A stretch of 64,000 nucleotides of DNA from assembly GCA_024641705.1 (NCBI GenBank), contig JAHECO010000004.1:124001-188000 (forward strand). The letters are read 5' to 3'. The translations under genes and the position numbers were made by a program. Of the stretch, positions 24,899 to 33,719 are shown piece after piece (the first letter of the stretch is position 1; each line of letters opens with the position of its first letter). Source of the DNA: Candidatus Kryptoniota bacterium (GTDB lineage Bacteria; Bacteroidota; Ignavibacteria; Kryptoniales; JAKASW01). The notes below the pieces were generated by a model. It was not told the DNA's origin. It saw nothing but the letters and a program-made list of their open reading frames with translations, and ran no database searches.

Positions 24899-25806
24899 TG
24901 GCCGTTTATCACGAACCCGCACTGCTAGAGGAGACTATTGATCTGTTGGTTACCGATTTGGGCGGTACATATATAGACGCGACATTCGGCGGCGGAGGGC
25001 ACACTCGCGGGATCCTTTCAAGGCTCGGCAAAAAAGGACGGGTCATCGCATTCGACGTGGACGACAATTCGCGCCGCGTTGCGGAAGATCTTTCCTCGAC
25101 AGACAACCGGCTGTCGTTTGTCCAGAAGAACTTCTCCTATATAGATGACATCAGGAAGGAAGGACCCTTCAGCGGTTTCCTGTTCGACCTCGGCGTATCG
25201 TCGTACCAGATAGACAGTGAAGAGGGGTTCAGCTACAGGCGCAACGAGAGGCTTGACATGCGGCTGGACAGGAAGCTCGGGACATCGGCCTATGAAGTCG
25301 TGAACTCTTATTCAGCGGACGAGCTTGCCGATGTCTTCTTCAAATATGCCGAGGAGCCGCGCTCGAGAGCTCTCGCCAGGGCGATCCTCAAGGCCAGGGA
25401 AACCGGGAGAGTTGAAACTACCGCTCAGCTTGCCGCCGTTATGTCGCGCGTATGCGGAGGATCGGCCGGGACTCTCTCCCGCCTGTTCCAGGCGATCCGC
25501 ATCGAAGTAAACGGAGAGCTTGACTCGTTGAAGGCGGGCCTCGACGCGGCGGTCGACCTGGCGGCCATCGGTGCCAGGATCGCGGTGATCTCCTATCACT
25601 CCTTAGAAGACAGGATCGTCAAAGAGAAATTCAAATACGAGGCGGCCAGTTGCATATGTCCGCCGGAAGCGATCATCTGCACGTGCGGGAAAACCGCGCG
25701 GGTGAAAGTCCTGACGCGCAAGCCGATCGTCCCCGGCGAGGCGGAGATCAAAAGGAACCGGAGAGCGCGAAGCGCGAAGCTGAGAGTCGCGGAGAAAATA
25801 TCATGA
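24898..25806 (+). CDS. rsmH: 16S rRNA (cytosine-1402-N4)-methyltransferase RsmH
   Basis: Methylates N4 of C1402 in the decoding site of 16S rRNA using S-adenosylmethionine. Conserved blocks are HEPALLEETIDLL at the start, the SAM-binding YIDATFGGGGHTRGIL, FDLGVSSYQIDSEEGFSYR, RLDMRLD, RIEVNGELDSL, and the C-terminal ISYHSLEDRIVKEKF. The 302-residue length is typical. It overlaps mraZ by one base and ftsL by four (ATGA), the standard second place in the dcw cluster. Confidence 0.97.
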   Translation: MAVYHEPALLEETIDLLVTDLGGTYIDATFGGGGHTRGILSRLGKKGRVIAFDVDDNSRRVAEDLSSTDNRLSFVQKNFSYIDDIRKEGPFSGFLFDLGVSSYQIDSEEGFSYRRNERLDMRLDRKLGTSAYEVVNSYSADELADVFFKYAEEPRSRALARAILKARETGRVETTAQLAAVMSRVCGGSAGTLSRLFQAIRIEVNGELDSLKAGLDAAVDLAAIGARIAVISYHSLEDRIVKEKFKYEAASCICPPEAIICTCGKTARVKVLTRKPIVPGEAEIKRNRRARSAKLRVAEKIS

Positions 25807-26174
25807 GCGACGAACCGAAACAGCCCGTCCAGCAGAAGAAATCCTCCGGCGCTTCGTCGCTTTCGGTGTCCAGGTTTATCCTTGTACTTGCAGGAGTGGT
25901 CGCCATGCTCCTGCTGATCGTGAACAACAGCGTGACGGTCGATGCACTGGTAACCGATATCGGGTCACTCAACTCCACATACACAAGGCTGAAATTTCAA
26001 AACGACTCGCTTCAGGCAGAACTTAAGAGACTTTCCAGCGCGGAAAGAATAACCAGGATCGCCTCTGAGAAATTGGGGCTCGTGTACAGCAGCCAGACCC
26101 TGGAACAGATACAGATCGACAAGGACAAGTTGAAGAAAGCCGAAGAACAGGATGCAAGAGACTCCACAAAATAA
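25803..26174 (+). CDS. ftsL: cell-division protein FtsL (septum initiator family)
   Basis: A small bitopic protein of 123 residues. A hydrophilic N-terminus (MSDEPKQPVQQKKSSGA) leads to one membrane segment (about 27-45, FILVLAGVVAMLLLIVN). A periplasmic coiled coil follows (SLNSTYTRLKFQNDSLQAELKRLSSAERITRIASEKLGL), ending in the A-x-x-L-G motif of FtsL/DivIC. FtsL recruits and activates FtsWI with FtsQ and FtsB. Sequence is poorly conserved, so identity rests on position, size and topology. ATG 25803 overlaps the rsmH stop, and the gene end overlaps ftsI by 23 bp. Confidence 0.85.
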   Translation: MSDEPKQPVQQKKSSGASSLSVSRFILVLAGVVAMLLLIVNNSVTVDALVTDIGSLNSTYTRLKFQNDSLQAELKRLSSAERITRIASEKLGLVYSSQTLEQIQIDKDKLKKAEEQDARDSTK

Positions 26175-28368
26175 TCCGCCGGCACCGCGCTCGACCGTGA
26201 GTTATGCCGGCAGGATAAACTTCCTGCGGGTCGTGTTCGCGCTGATCTTCGTCGCTATCGCGGCAAAGCTTGTCGTCATTCAGGGGGTAAGAGGATTCTA
26301 TTACCACAAGATCGCCCAGGGCCAGTACGAAAGCCGCGTGATCCTGAAGGCGAATCGTGGACTTATATACGACCGGAACGGCAGTCTGATAGTCTCGAAC
26401 AGTTATGGGTACTCCTACGCCGCTGATCCGCAGCTTCTCGGCGCCGCCGATAAGTCGAGAATAGCCCAGAAATTTGCCGCCGTCTTCGGCCTGCCGGCCG
26501 GGTATTTCATGGACAAACTCAATACGAAGGGGCGATTCGTTTGGCTGGCGCGCGACATCAGTCCCTCTCAGACCAGCGACCTGCAGGACTTCAAAATGTA
26601 CGGTCTGATACGCCTGCAGGACCAGCAGCGGATTTATCCCTACGGCCCATCTGCAGGCCAGATACTCGGGTTCACGAACGTCGACGGGAAGGGGGCGAGC
26701 GGAGTCGAACTTGAATTCGATTCTCTTCTCGCCGGAACGAACGGCTACGAGATCATGCAGCTCGACGGTCTCGGGAGGAAGATGCCCTCCGTGGATTATC
26801 CCAAGGTCAATCCCGTGCCGGGCTGCAATGTACAGCTTACCCTCGACATGAACATCGAGCAGATCGTCGAGCAGGAACTCGCCGCCGGCGTACAGCGTGC
26901 CGATGCCGCTGCGGGAACCGCGGTTTTCATGGATCCCAACACGGGCCAGATCCTCGCGATGGCGAACTATCCCTCCTTCGACCCGGCGGAGTACGATAAG
27001 TACAGCTACGCCGACTCGCGGGACAGGGCGATAACCGACGTCTTTGAGCCCGGCTCTACGTTCAAGATTGTTACCACTTCGGCTGCCATCGAGGAGGGAG
27101 TTGAAACGCCGGACGATCTTATCTTTGCCGAAAACGGACGTTACACGGTTTACGGGCGCGTGATTCAGGATTTTGAACGGGCGGGATGGATCACCTTCAG
27201 GCGCGCGGTCGAGCTCTCCAGCAACATCGCATTCTCGAAGGTGGGGAGGAAAATCGGGTCGGACAAGTTCTACAGGTACGCAAGGGATTTCGGTTTCGGC
27301 GCCCCGACGGGAATCGGGTTGCCCGGCGAAGTCCCGGGAGAACTGAAGAAGCCCTACGAGTGGTCGAAGGTTTCGCTGCCGTTCATGTCTTTCGGGTACG
27401 AAGTGCTCGTCACGACTCTCCAGATGGCCCAGGCATACTGCGCGATCGCCAACGGCGGTACCCTGATGAGACCCTACATCATCGACAAGATCACAAATCC
27501 TGACGGCGACATGGTCTTCAGCAATACACCCATGAAGATTCGTCGCGTTGTTACCCCCGATGTCGCGCACACTCTCACCGGGCTATTCGTCGATGTCGTG
27601 GAGCACGGGACCGGCGAGGAGGCCGGCATGAGCGACCTGCTGATAGCGGGCAAGACCGGCACGGCGCAGAAACTTGTCGACGGGAAATATTCAAAGAAAT
27701 TCTATCACGCGTCATTCGCGGGATTCTTCCCCGTCCCCAACCCGCAGATAGTCGGATATATAATGGTTGACTCCCCGATGAAAGGCTACACGGGCGGCCT
27801 GGTCGCGGCTCCCATCTTCAAGAAGATCGCGGAGCGCATCTACGGAATAATGCAGCGAAGGACGACGGATCTGACCAACGGCGACATAAGGATGGTTTCG
27901 AATCCCGGCAGCAGCAGGAAATCTTCATCGAAGGAAACTTCATATGTCGCAGCGTCCGAACTCAGAGTTGACAGCGGGAACGTGGTCCGTGTGCCGGACG
28001 TATCGTTCCTCGATTACGCCTCCGCTTCGGCCGTACTCGGGAATTTCGGACTTCAGGCGTCACCATCGGACAACGGCAGCTTCATAGTGCTCTCCGAGAA
28101 GCCCGCGGCGGGGACGCCGGTTGCGAAGGGCTCGACCGTCCGGCTCAAAGTTGCGGATGCCAGCCATGTAACAAGGATGCCCGACTTCCGGGGGGCAAGC
28201 GTGAGGAACGCGACGAGTTTCCTGCTCTCCGCGGGGATACCGTTCCACGTCGTCGGCAGCGGGAAGATAGTGGGGCAATCTCCGAAAGCCGGGCAGCCGG
28301 TCGGCAGGAACGTTACAGTGATTATCAATTGTGAGAATAAAGATTTCAACGTATCAGGACTCTACTGA
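26152..28368 (+). CDS. ftsI: septal peptidoglycan transpeptidase FtsI/PBP3 with two C-terminal PASTA domains
   Basis: A membrane anchor (about 23-44) is followed by a PBP dimerisation domain (RGLIYDRNGSLIV) and the transpeptidase domain. The transpeptidase motifs are S302-TFK (GSTFK), S355-SN (SSN) and K500-TG (KTGTAQ), all intact, so it should be an active D,D-transpeptidase of septal wall. Two PASTA modules follow (about 609-674 and 677-733; VPDVSFLDYASASAVL, MPDFRGASVRNATSFL). PASTA tails are typical of PBP2x/SpoVD in Gram-positives and also occur in some Bacteroidota/Chlorobi. The 738-residue length reflects them. The ATG lies inside the end of ftsL; the stop directly precedes murE. Confidence 0.95.
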   Translation: MQETPQNNPPAPRSTVSYAGRINFLRVVFALIFVAIAAKLVVIQGVRGFYYHKIAQGQYESRVILKANRGLIYDRNGSLIVSNSYGYSYAADPQLLGAADKSRIAQKFAAVFGLPAGYFMDKLNTKGRFVWLARDISPSQTSDLQDFKMYGLIRLQDQQRIYPYGPSAGQILGFTNVDGKGASGVELEFDSLLAGTNGYEIMQLDGLGRKMPSVDYPKVNPVPGCNVQLTLDMNIEQIVEQELAAGVQRADAAAGTAVFMDPNTGQILAMANYPSFDPAEYDKYSYADSRDRAITDVFEPGSTFKIVTTSAAIEEGVETPDDLIFAENGRYTVYGRVIQDFERAGWITFRRAVELSSNIAFSKVGRKIGSDKFYRYARDFGFGAPTGIGLPGEVPGELKKPYEWSKVSLPFMSFGYEVLVTTLQMAQAYCAIANGGTLMRPYIIDKITNPDGDMVFSNTPMKIRRVVTPDVAHTLTGLFVDVVEHGTGEEAGMSDLLIAGKTGTAQKLVDGKYSKKFYHASFAGFFPVPNPQIVGYIMVDSPMKGYTGGLVAAPIFKKIAERIYGIMQRRTTDLTNGDIRMVSNPGSSRKSSSKETSYVAASELRVDSGNVVRVPDVSFLDYASASAVLGNFGLQASPSDNGSFIVLSEKPAAGTPVAKGSTVRLKVADASHVTRMPDFRGASVRNATSFLLSAGIPFHVVGSGKIVGQSPKAGQPVGRNVTVIINCENKDFNVSGLY

Positions 28369-29862
28369 ATGATGCTAGGCGAACTCATCAGAAACGTTTC
28401 GGTAACGGAAGTCGTCGGTGACGTGGAAGGACAGATTACCGAAATCGTGTATGATTCCAGGAAGGCGAAGGAAGGTTCGCTTTTCGTTGCGCTCAGGGGA
28501 GCGCAGTTCGACGGGCATCGGTTCATCGTGGATGCCATAGGTAGCGGCGCGAGCGCGGTCGCGGTCGAGGACAACAGTATCGTCAACGACGACTACTTCC
28601 TCTCTCACCACACCACTAAACTACTTGTCCCCAGTACCCGCCGCGCTCTTGCGCTTATCTCCGCAAATTTCTTCGGGCATCCCGCAGAGCACCTGAAAGT
28701 CGTCGGCATAACCGGCACGAACGGGAAGACCACGAGTTCTTACCTGGTGAAAGCAGTCCTTCAATCGGCAGGCGAAAAAGTTCTCCTTGTCGGAACGATC
28801 GACTACATGTTCGGCGACAAAGTCATAAAAGAGGCGACAAACACCACGCCCGAGTCGTTCGACCTTCAAAGGATGATGGCGTCATCGGTCGAACAGCAAG
28901 GGACTTGCGCAGTCATGGAAGTCTCTTCGCATTCGCTTGCCATGGACCGCGTGTACGGGATACCGTTCAAGGCCGCCTTGTTCACCAACCTTACTCAAGA
29001 CCATCTGGATTTCCATCAGACGATGGAGGAATACTTCAAAGCGAAGAAGGTTCTGTTCGACACGCTCGAGCCCGGCAGCTTCGCCGTCGTGAACATCGAC
29101 GACAGCTACGGCGAGCGGATCGTCGCCGATACGAAAGCGAAGCGCGTTTTCTACGGATTCGACCGCAGAGCGGACTTCCACATAGTCGAGTCGGATTTCA
29201 GTGCCGGCGGGACGGCAATAACCATACACTACGACGGACGCAATTACGCCATCGATTCGAAACTCGTCGGCAAGTTCAACGCTTACAACCTCGCGGGAGC
29301 ATTCTCCGTGGCGGTGACGCTGGGTTACAGCCCGTCGCTCGTAGCCAGGGCGCTTGCCGGCGTGAAGAACGTGAAGGGACGGTTCGAAAGGATCGACTCC
29401 GGAAAAGGATTCGTCGTCGTCGTCGATTACGCCCACACCCCGGACTCACTTCAGAAGACGCTCCAGGCGGCCAGAGAGATACTGCTGTCCGGGAGTAAAG
29501 GCGGAAAACTCATCACGGTTTTCGGATGCGGTGGAAACCGCGACCGCACTAAACGACCCAAGATGGGAAAGATATCCGAAGACCTGAGCGACCTTACGAT
29601 AGTGACTTCGGACAACCCGCGGTTCGAGGACCCGGAAGCGATTGCCGACGAGGTTCTCGCCGGGACTACGAAAGGAAGCGACAAGGTTCTCAAGATCGTC
29701 GACAGGCGGGAGGCTATCCGTGAAGGCCTGAAGAGAGCCGGCTCGCACGACATAGTTGTTCTTGCCGGCAAGGGCCACGAGGATTATCAGATTGTAAAGG
29801 ATGTGAAGATACATTTCGACGACAGGGAAGAGGTCGAAGAAGCTCTCGGTTTGAGAAGTTGA
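28369..29862 (+). CDS. murE: UDP-MurNAc-tripeptide synthetase MurE, meso-diaminopimelate type
   Basis: Adds the third stem-peptide residue to UDP-MurNAc-L-Ala-D-Glu. The Mur ligase ATP loop is GITGTNGKTTSSYL (about 113). TTPESFDLQRMM and MEVSSHSLAMDRVYGI are family blocks, and VVDYAHTPDSLQKTL is the C-terminal domain. The substrate-selecting motif reads DNPRFEDPEAI; DNPR is the meso-diaminopimelate signature (lysine enzymes differ here). This predicts A1gamma-type peptidoglycan. ATG 28369 abuts the ftsI stop. The stop overlaps the TTG start of murF. Confidence 0.97.
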   Translation: MMLGELIRNVSVTEVVGDVEGQITEIVYDSRKAKEGSLFVALRGAQFDGHRFIVDAIGSGASAVAVEDNSIVNDDYFLSHHTTKLLVPSTRRALALISANFFGHPAEHLKVVGITGTNGKTTSSYLVKAVLQSAGEKVLLVGTIDYMFGDKVIKEATNTTPESFDLQRMMASSVEQQGTCAVMEVSSHSLAMDRVYGIPFKAALFTNLTQDHLDFHQTMEEYFKAKKVLFDTLEPGSFAVVNIDDSYGERIVADTKAKRVFYGFDRRADFHIVESDFSAGGTAITIHYDGRNYAIDSKLVGKFNAYNLAGAFSVAVTLGYSPSLVARALAGVKNVKGRFERIDSGKGFVVVVDYAHTPDSLQKTLQAAREILLSGSKGGKLITVFGCGGNRDRTKRPKMGKISEDLSDLTIVTSDNPRFEDPEAIADEVLAGTTKGSDKVLKIVDRREAIREGLKRAGSHDIVVLAGKGHEDYQIVKDVKIHFDDREEVEEALGLRS

Positions 29863-31253
29863 TTACCGTAGACGACATACGCGGCATAAAAGGCGCGAGG
29901 GCCATGAACCTGAACTTCAGGAGTGCCCGGAGCGTGTCCACGGATTCACGCGGCGTGTCTCGCGGGCAGATTTTCTTCGCATTGAGGGGTGAAAAGTTTG
30001 ATGGACATTCATACGTGTTGGACGCCATCTCGAAAGGGGCCGCCTGTGCCGTCGTCGATGCGAGGTGGTACCGGACCAACAAGCATACTCATGCGCAGCC
30101 GTTGCTAGTTGTGGACGACACGTCCCGCGCGCTCGGAGACCTCGCACGGATTTACCGGAGGAAATTCGATATCCCGGTGATCGCGATCGGCGGCTCGAAC
30201 GGCAAGACGACAACCAAGGAAATGGTCGCCAGGGTGCTTGCACGCAAATACAAAGTGGCCAAAACGACGGGGAATCACAACAACCAGATCGGCGTGCCGC
30301 TCACGATATTCGATTTCAAACGGTCGCACGGAGCCGCGGTCGTCGAGATAGGCACAAATCATTTCGGCGAGATCGAGCGGCTGTGCGATATCCTGGAACC
30401 GAGCGCGGGACTTGTCACGAACATCGGCAACGAACACCTCGAGTTCTTCGGGAGCCTTGCGGGGGTCGCAAAGGAAGAAGGGCAGCTTTTCAGATTCCTG
30501 GCCGGAACAGGCGGGACGGGATTCGTCAATCTGGACGACACGCGTCTTGTCGGTCTGGCGCGGACCCTGCGGCGTAAGTTCATCTACGGCTTCCAGCCCG
30601 GCGCACGCCGGCATGTTTCCGGCCGGTTGTTCGGATTCGACACGAAGGGTTGCGCTCTCTTCGAGATAAAATTCGAAGGAAGAACGGAGCTTGTACACCT
30701 GAACGTCCCGGGCATACACAATGCGATGAACGCACTTGCGGCTGCCGCGATCGGTTTCCGTTACGGAGTCGGTCACGCGGAGATAAAGAGAGCGCTCGAA
30801 ACTTTCAGGTCGTACGAGAAGCGGATGCAGATTGTGAAGAAGGCGGGCGTCACGATCCTCAACGATACCTACAACTCCAATCCGGAATCCGCGATAGCGG
30901 CGCTCCGGTGGATGTCGATGGTGCGTTCAACCGGGAAGAGGATTGCCGTCCTTGCCGATATGCTCGAGCTCGGGGGGGCTTCGATGCGTGAACACAGGAG
31001 AGTCGGCAGGGAAGTCGCAAACGAAATGGTCGACTACCTGTTCACGTTCGGGAAGAGGGCGAAGGAAATAGCAGTTGCGGCGGACAGTAAGGCGGAGACC
31101 GAATCGTTCGTCGACAAACAAAAGCTCTCGAAGAAACTGCTGTGTACGGTAGCGCCGGGAGATCTCGTGCTGGTGAAGGGCTCCCGCGGGATGAAAATGG
31201 AAGAAGTGGTCGAGGCTCTGGTGAGCGGACTCGACGCCGGGAGGGTGCGGTAA
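29859..31253 (+). CDS. murF: UDP-MurNAc-tripeptide:D-Ala-D-Ala ligase MurF
   Basis: Attaches D-Ala-D-Ala to complete the pentapeptide precursor. The N-terminal MurF domain (SVSTDSRGVSRGQIFFALRGEKFDGHSYV) comes first, then the ATP loop AIGGSNGKTTTKEMVARVL. GNHNNQIGVPLTIFDF and EIGTNHFGEIERLC are diagnostic of MurF, and ILNDTYNSNPESAIAALRWM and VLADMLELGGAS form the C-terminal domain. The start is TTG 29859, overlapping the murE stop as TTGA; the next ATG would cut the conserved N-terminal strand. The stop TAA shares one base with mraY. Confidence 0.95.
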   Translation: MITVDDIRGIKGARAMNLNFRSARSVSTDSRGVSRGQIFFALRGEKFDGHSYVLDAISKGAACAVVDARWYRTNKHTHAQPLLVVDDTSRALGDLARIYRRKFDIPVIAIGGSNGKTTTKEMVARVLARKYKVAKTTGNHNNQIGVPLTIFDFKRSHGAAVVEIGTNHFGEIERLCDILEPSAGLVTNIGNEHLEFFGSLAGVAKEEGQLFRFLAGTGGTGFVNLDDTRLVGLARTLRRKFIYGFQPGARRHVSGRLFGFDTKGCALFEIKFEGRTELVHLNVPGIHNAMNALAAAAIGFRYGVGHAEIKRALETFRSYEKRMQIVKKAGVTILNDTYNSNPESAIAALRWMSMVRSTGKRIAVLADMLELGGASMREHRRVGREVANEMVDYLFTFGKRAKEIAVAADSKAETESFVDKQKLSKKLLCTVAPGDLVLVKGSRGMKMEEVVEALVSGLDAGRVR

Positions 31254-32362
31254 TGCTCTATTATTTGTTCGACCTGCTCGAGAAACAGTTTCATCCGCCT
31301 GGTTTCGGCGTATTCAAGTACATCACATTCCGATCGGCGCTTGCTGCACTTACCGCACTCTTCATCAGCTTCGTCATAGGTCCGATGGTGATAAAGAAGC
31401 TGCGCAAACACCAGATCGGCGAGCAGGCGAAGGCGGAGGGCCCGAAGTCGCACATGTCGAAGGCGGGGACGCCGACGATGGGAGGGCTCATTATCCTGGG
31501 TTCCGTCGTCATACCGCTCCTGCTGTGGGGCGATCTCACGAATCCATACGTCCTTTTGATACTTCTGATAACGATCTGGCTCGGCATACTCGGTTTCACT
31601 GACGACTACATGAAGGTCGTCAAGAAGAAGCGCAAAGGGCTTATCGCGCGTTACAAACTGATCGGTCAGATCACGATAGGTCTTCTGGTGGGCGCCGTGC
31701 TCTACTTCTCCCCGGAGCTCCACCCGTTCAACTCAATAACGACTGTGCCGTTCTTTAAGAACCTGAATTTCGACTACGGGATCTTCTACATACCCGTCGT
31801 GATCTTCATAATAACCGCCACGTCGAACGCCGTGAACCTTACCGACGGCCTTGACGGGCTCGCTATCGGTACGGTCGGTATTACTGCGCTCACGCTGGCG
31901 TTGATGTGTTACGTGTCGGGAAATATCGAATTCAGCCGCTACCTGAACATCATTTACCTCCGCGGTTCCGGTGAACTCACGGTTTATTGTTTCGCACTCG
32001 TAGGTGCGTCGCTCGGATTTTTATGGTTCAACACGTACCCCGCTCAGGTCTTCATGGGAGACACCGGATCGCTCGCGCTCGGAGGTGCCATTGCCGGAAT
32101 CTCCATAATGATAAAGAAGGAGCTTGTACTCCCGATTATCGGCGGGATTTTCGTCGCGGAAGAGTTATCGGTAATACTCCAGGTCCTCTATTTCAGGTAC
32201 ACGAAGAAGAAGTACGGAGAGGGGAGGCGCATTTTCAAGATGGCGCCTTTGCATCATCATTTTGAACTGGACGGAGTGCCGGAGCCCAAAATAGTCACGA
32301 GGTTTTACATCGCCGGGATACTCCTGGCCATTCTGAGTCTGACGACTTTCAAGGTGAGGTAA
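31253..32362 (+). CDS. mraY: phospho-MurNAc-pentapeptide transferase MraY
   Basis: A polytopic inner-membrane enzyme that moves phospho-MurNAc-pentapeptide to undecaprenyl phosphate, making lipid I. Family marks are KAEGPKSHMSKAGTPTMGGLII, the magnesium-binding LGFTDDYMKVVKKKRKGL, SNAVNLTDGLDGLAIG, the FMGDTGSLALGGAIAGISI stretch and the C-terminal MAPLHHHFELDGVPEPKIV with the HHH motif. There are about 10 membrane segments in 369 residues. ATG 31253 shares a base with the murF stop and matches the known N-terminus MLYYLF; a longer in-frame extension upstream is inside murF. Confidence 0.97.
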   Translation: MLYYLFDLLEKQFHPPGFGVFKYITFRSALAALTALFISFVIGPMVIKKLRKHQIGEQAKAEGPKSHMSKAGTPTMGGLIILGSVVIPLLLWGDLTNPYVLLILLITIWLGILGFTDDYMKVVKKKRKGLIARYKLIGQITIGLLVGAVLYFSPELHPFNSITTVPFFKNLNFDYGIFYIPVVIFIITATSNAVNLTDGLDGLAIGTVGITALTLALMCYVSGNIEFSRYLNIIYLRGSGELTVYCFALVGASLGFLWFNTYPAQVFMGDTGSLALGGAIAGISIMIKKELVLPIIGGIFVAEELSVILQVLYFRYTKKKYGEGRRIFKMAPLHHHFELDGVPEPKIVTRFYIAGILLAILSLTTFKVR

Positions 32363-32363
32363 G

Positions 32364-33719
32364 TTGAGCAAGCCGGAAAAAATAGAAGCAGCAAGCGTAT
32401 CGGTACTCGGAGCCGCGAGGAGCGGTATAGCCGTCGCCAGGCTTCTAAAAGCGAAAGGCGCCAGGTTGTTCGTGAGCGACAAGAAGCCGCGCGAAGAAGC
32501 GGCGCAGCAGATTCAGATGCTCGAGAGCATGGGTGTGGAATATGAGTTCGGGGCGCATTCGGACAGGCTGTTCGACGCAGATTTCATCGTCGTCAGCCCG
32601 GGCGTACCGTCGAATCTCAACCTTGTCCAGCATGCGATGAAGGTCGGATTGAACGTGTACAGCGAGGTGGAAGTTGCCTCCTGGTTCTGCCGCGCTCCGA
32701 TCGTCGCGATCACGGGATCTAACGGGAAGACGACGACCACGACATTGATAGGAAAGATTTTCGAGAAGTCCGGCCGCAAGACGGTTGTCGCCGGCAACAT
32801 CGGATACCCGATTTCGGACTACGTCGCGGAAATGGACGAGGATGCGGTCGCGGTGCTCGAAGTGTCGAGTTTCCAGCTCGACCACGTCGACACGTTCAAG
32901 CCGAGAGTCGCGGTGCTTCTTAACATCACGCCGGACCACCTCGACAGGTACGATAACTACCAGGCTTACATGAACGCGAAGTTCAAGATCTTCATGAACC
33001 AGTCCGCGGATGACACGTCGGTGTATAGCCACGACGACGAGGCGGTTGACAAACACTGCCGTGCCCTCGGGACCGTGAGGAAGCCGTTCAGCGTAACAGA
33101 GAAGATCGCCTGCGGCGGATTCGTGGAGGACGGGAAAGTATATCTCGTGGAGAACGGCAGCCCGGTTCACCTGATCGACTGGAAGGAGATCAGGATACGC
33201 GGGGTTCATAACCTGTACAATTCGATCGCGTCCGCACTCGCGGCCAGGGCCATGGGAGTCGACATGGATGTTATTGCCGATACGCTGAGAGAGTTCCCGG
33301 GTGTCGAGCACAGGCTCGAACCGGTGCGCGAGCTCGAAGGTGTGAAGTATATCAATGATTCCAAGGCGACGAACGTTGACGCGGTCTGGTACGCGCTCGG
33401 CAGTTTCGATGCGCCGATCGTGCTGATCGCCGGCGGTAAGGACAAAGGCAACGACTACTCTCCGCTCTTCGGACCTGTGAAAGAAAAAGTGCGCGCGATG
33501 ATCCTGATAGGTATGGCCGCCCCGAAAATGCAGAGAGAGTTTGCAGACAAGACTAAGTGCGTGATGGCGGCATCTATGGAAGACGCCGTCGCCAAGGCAC
33601 GGCGCGAGGCACGGAAAGGAGACATCGTCCTCCTTTCGCCTGCATGCGCGAGCTTTGACATGTTCCAGGATTACGAACATAGAGGACGCGAATTCAAAAG
33701 ACTGGTGATGGAGCTGTGA
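32364..33719 (+). CDS. murD: UDP-MurNAc-L-Ala:D-Glu ligase MurD
   Basis: Adds D-glutamate to UDP-MurNAc-L-Ala. The N-terminal Rossmann part is SVLGAARSGIAVARLLKAKGARLFVSDKK. The ATP loop is AITGSNGKTTTTTLIGKIF. AGNIGYPISDYV, LEVSSFQLDHVDTFKPRVAVLLNITPDHLDRY and VKYINDSKATNVDAVWYAL follow, all standard MurD blocks. Near the end, LLSPACASFDMFQDYEHRGREFKRLV is the conserved C-terminal motif. Length is 451 residues. It starts at TTG 32364, one base after the mraY stop, and ends as GTGA overlapping ftsW. Confidence 0.97.
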   Translation: MSKPEKIEAASVSVLGAARSGIAVARLLKAKGARLFVSDKKPREEAAQQIQMLESMGVEYEFGAHSDRLFDADFIVVSPGVPSNLNLVQHAMKVGLNVYSEVEVASWFCRAPIVAITGSNGKTTTTTLIGKIFEKSGRKTVVAGNIGYPISDYVAEMDEDAVAVLEVSSFQLDHVDTFKPRVAVLLNITPDHLDRYDNYQAYMNAKFKIFMNQSADDTSVYSHDDEAVDKHCRALGTVRKPFSVTEKIACGGFVEDGKVYLVENGSPVHLIDWKEIRIRGVHNLYNSIASALAARAMGVDMDVIADTLREFPGVEHRLEPVRELEGVKYINDSKATNVDAVWYALGSFDAPIVLIAGGKDKGNDYSPLFGPVKEKVRAMILIGMAAPKMQREFADKTKCVMAASMEDAVAKARREARKGDIVLLSPACASFDMFQDYEHRGREFKRLVMEL

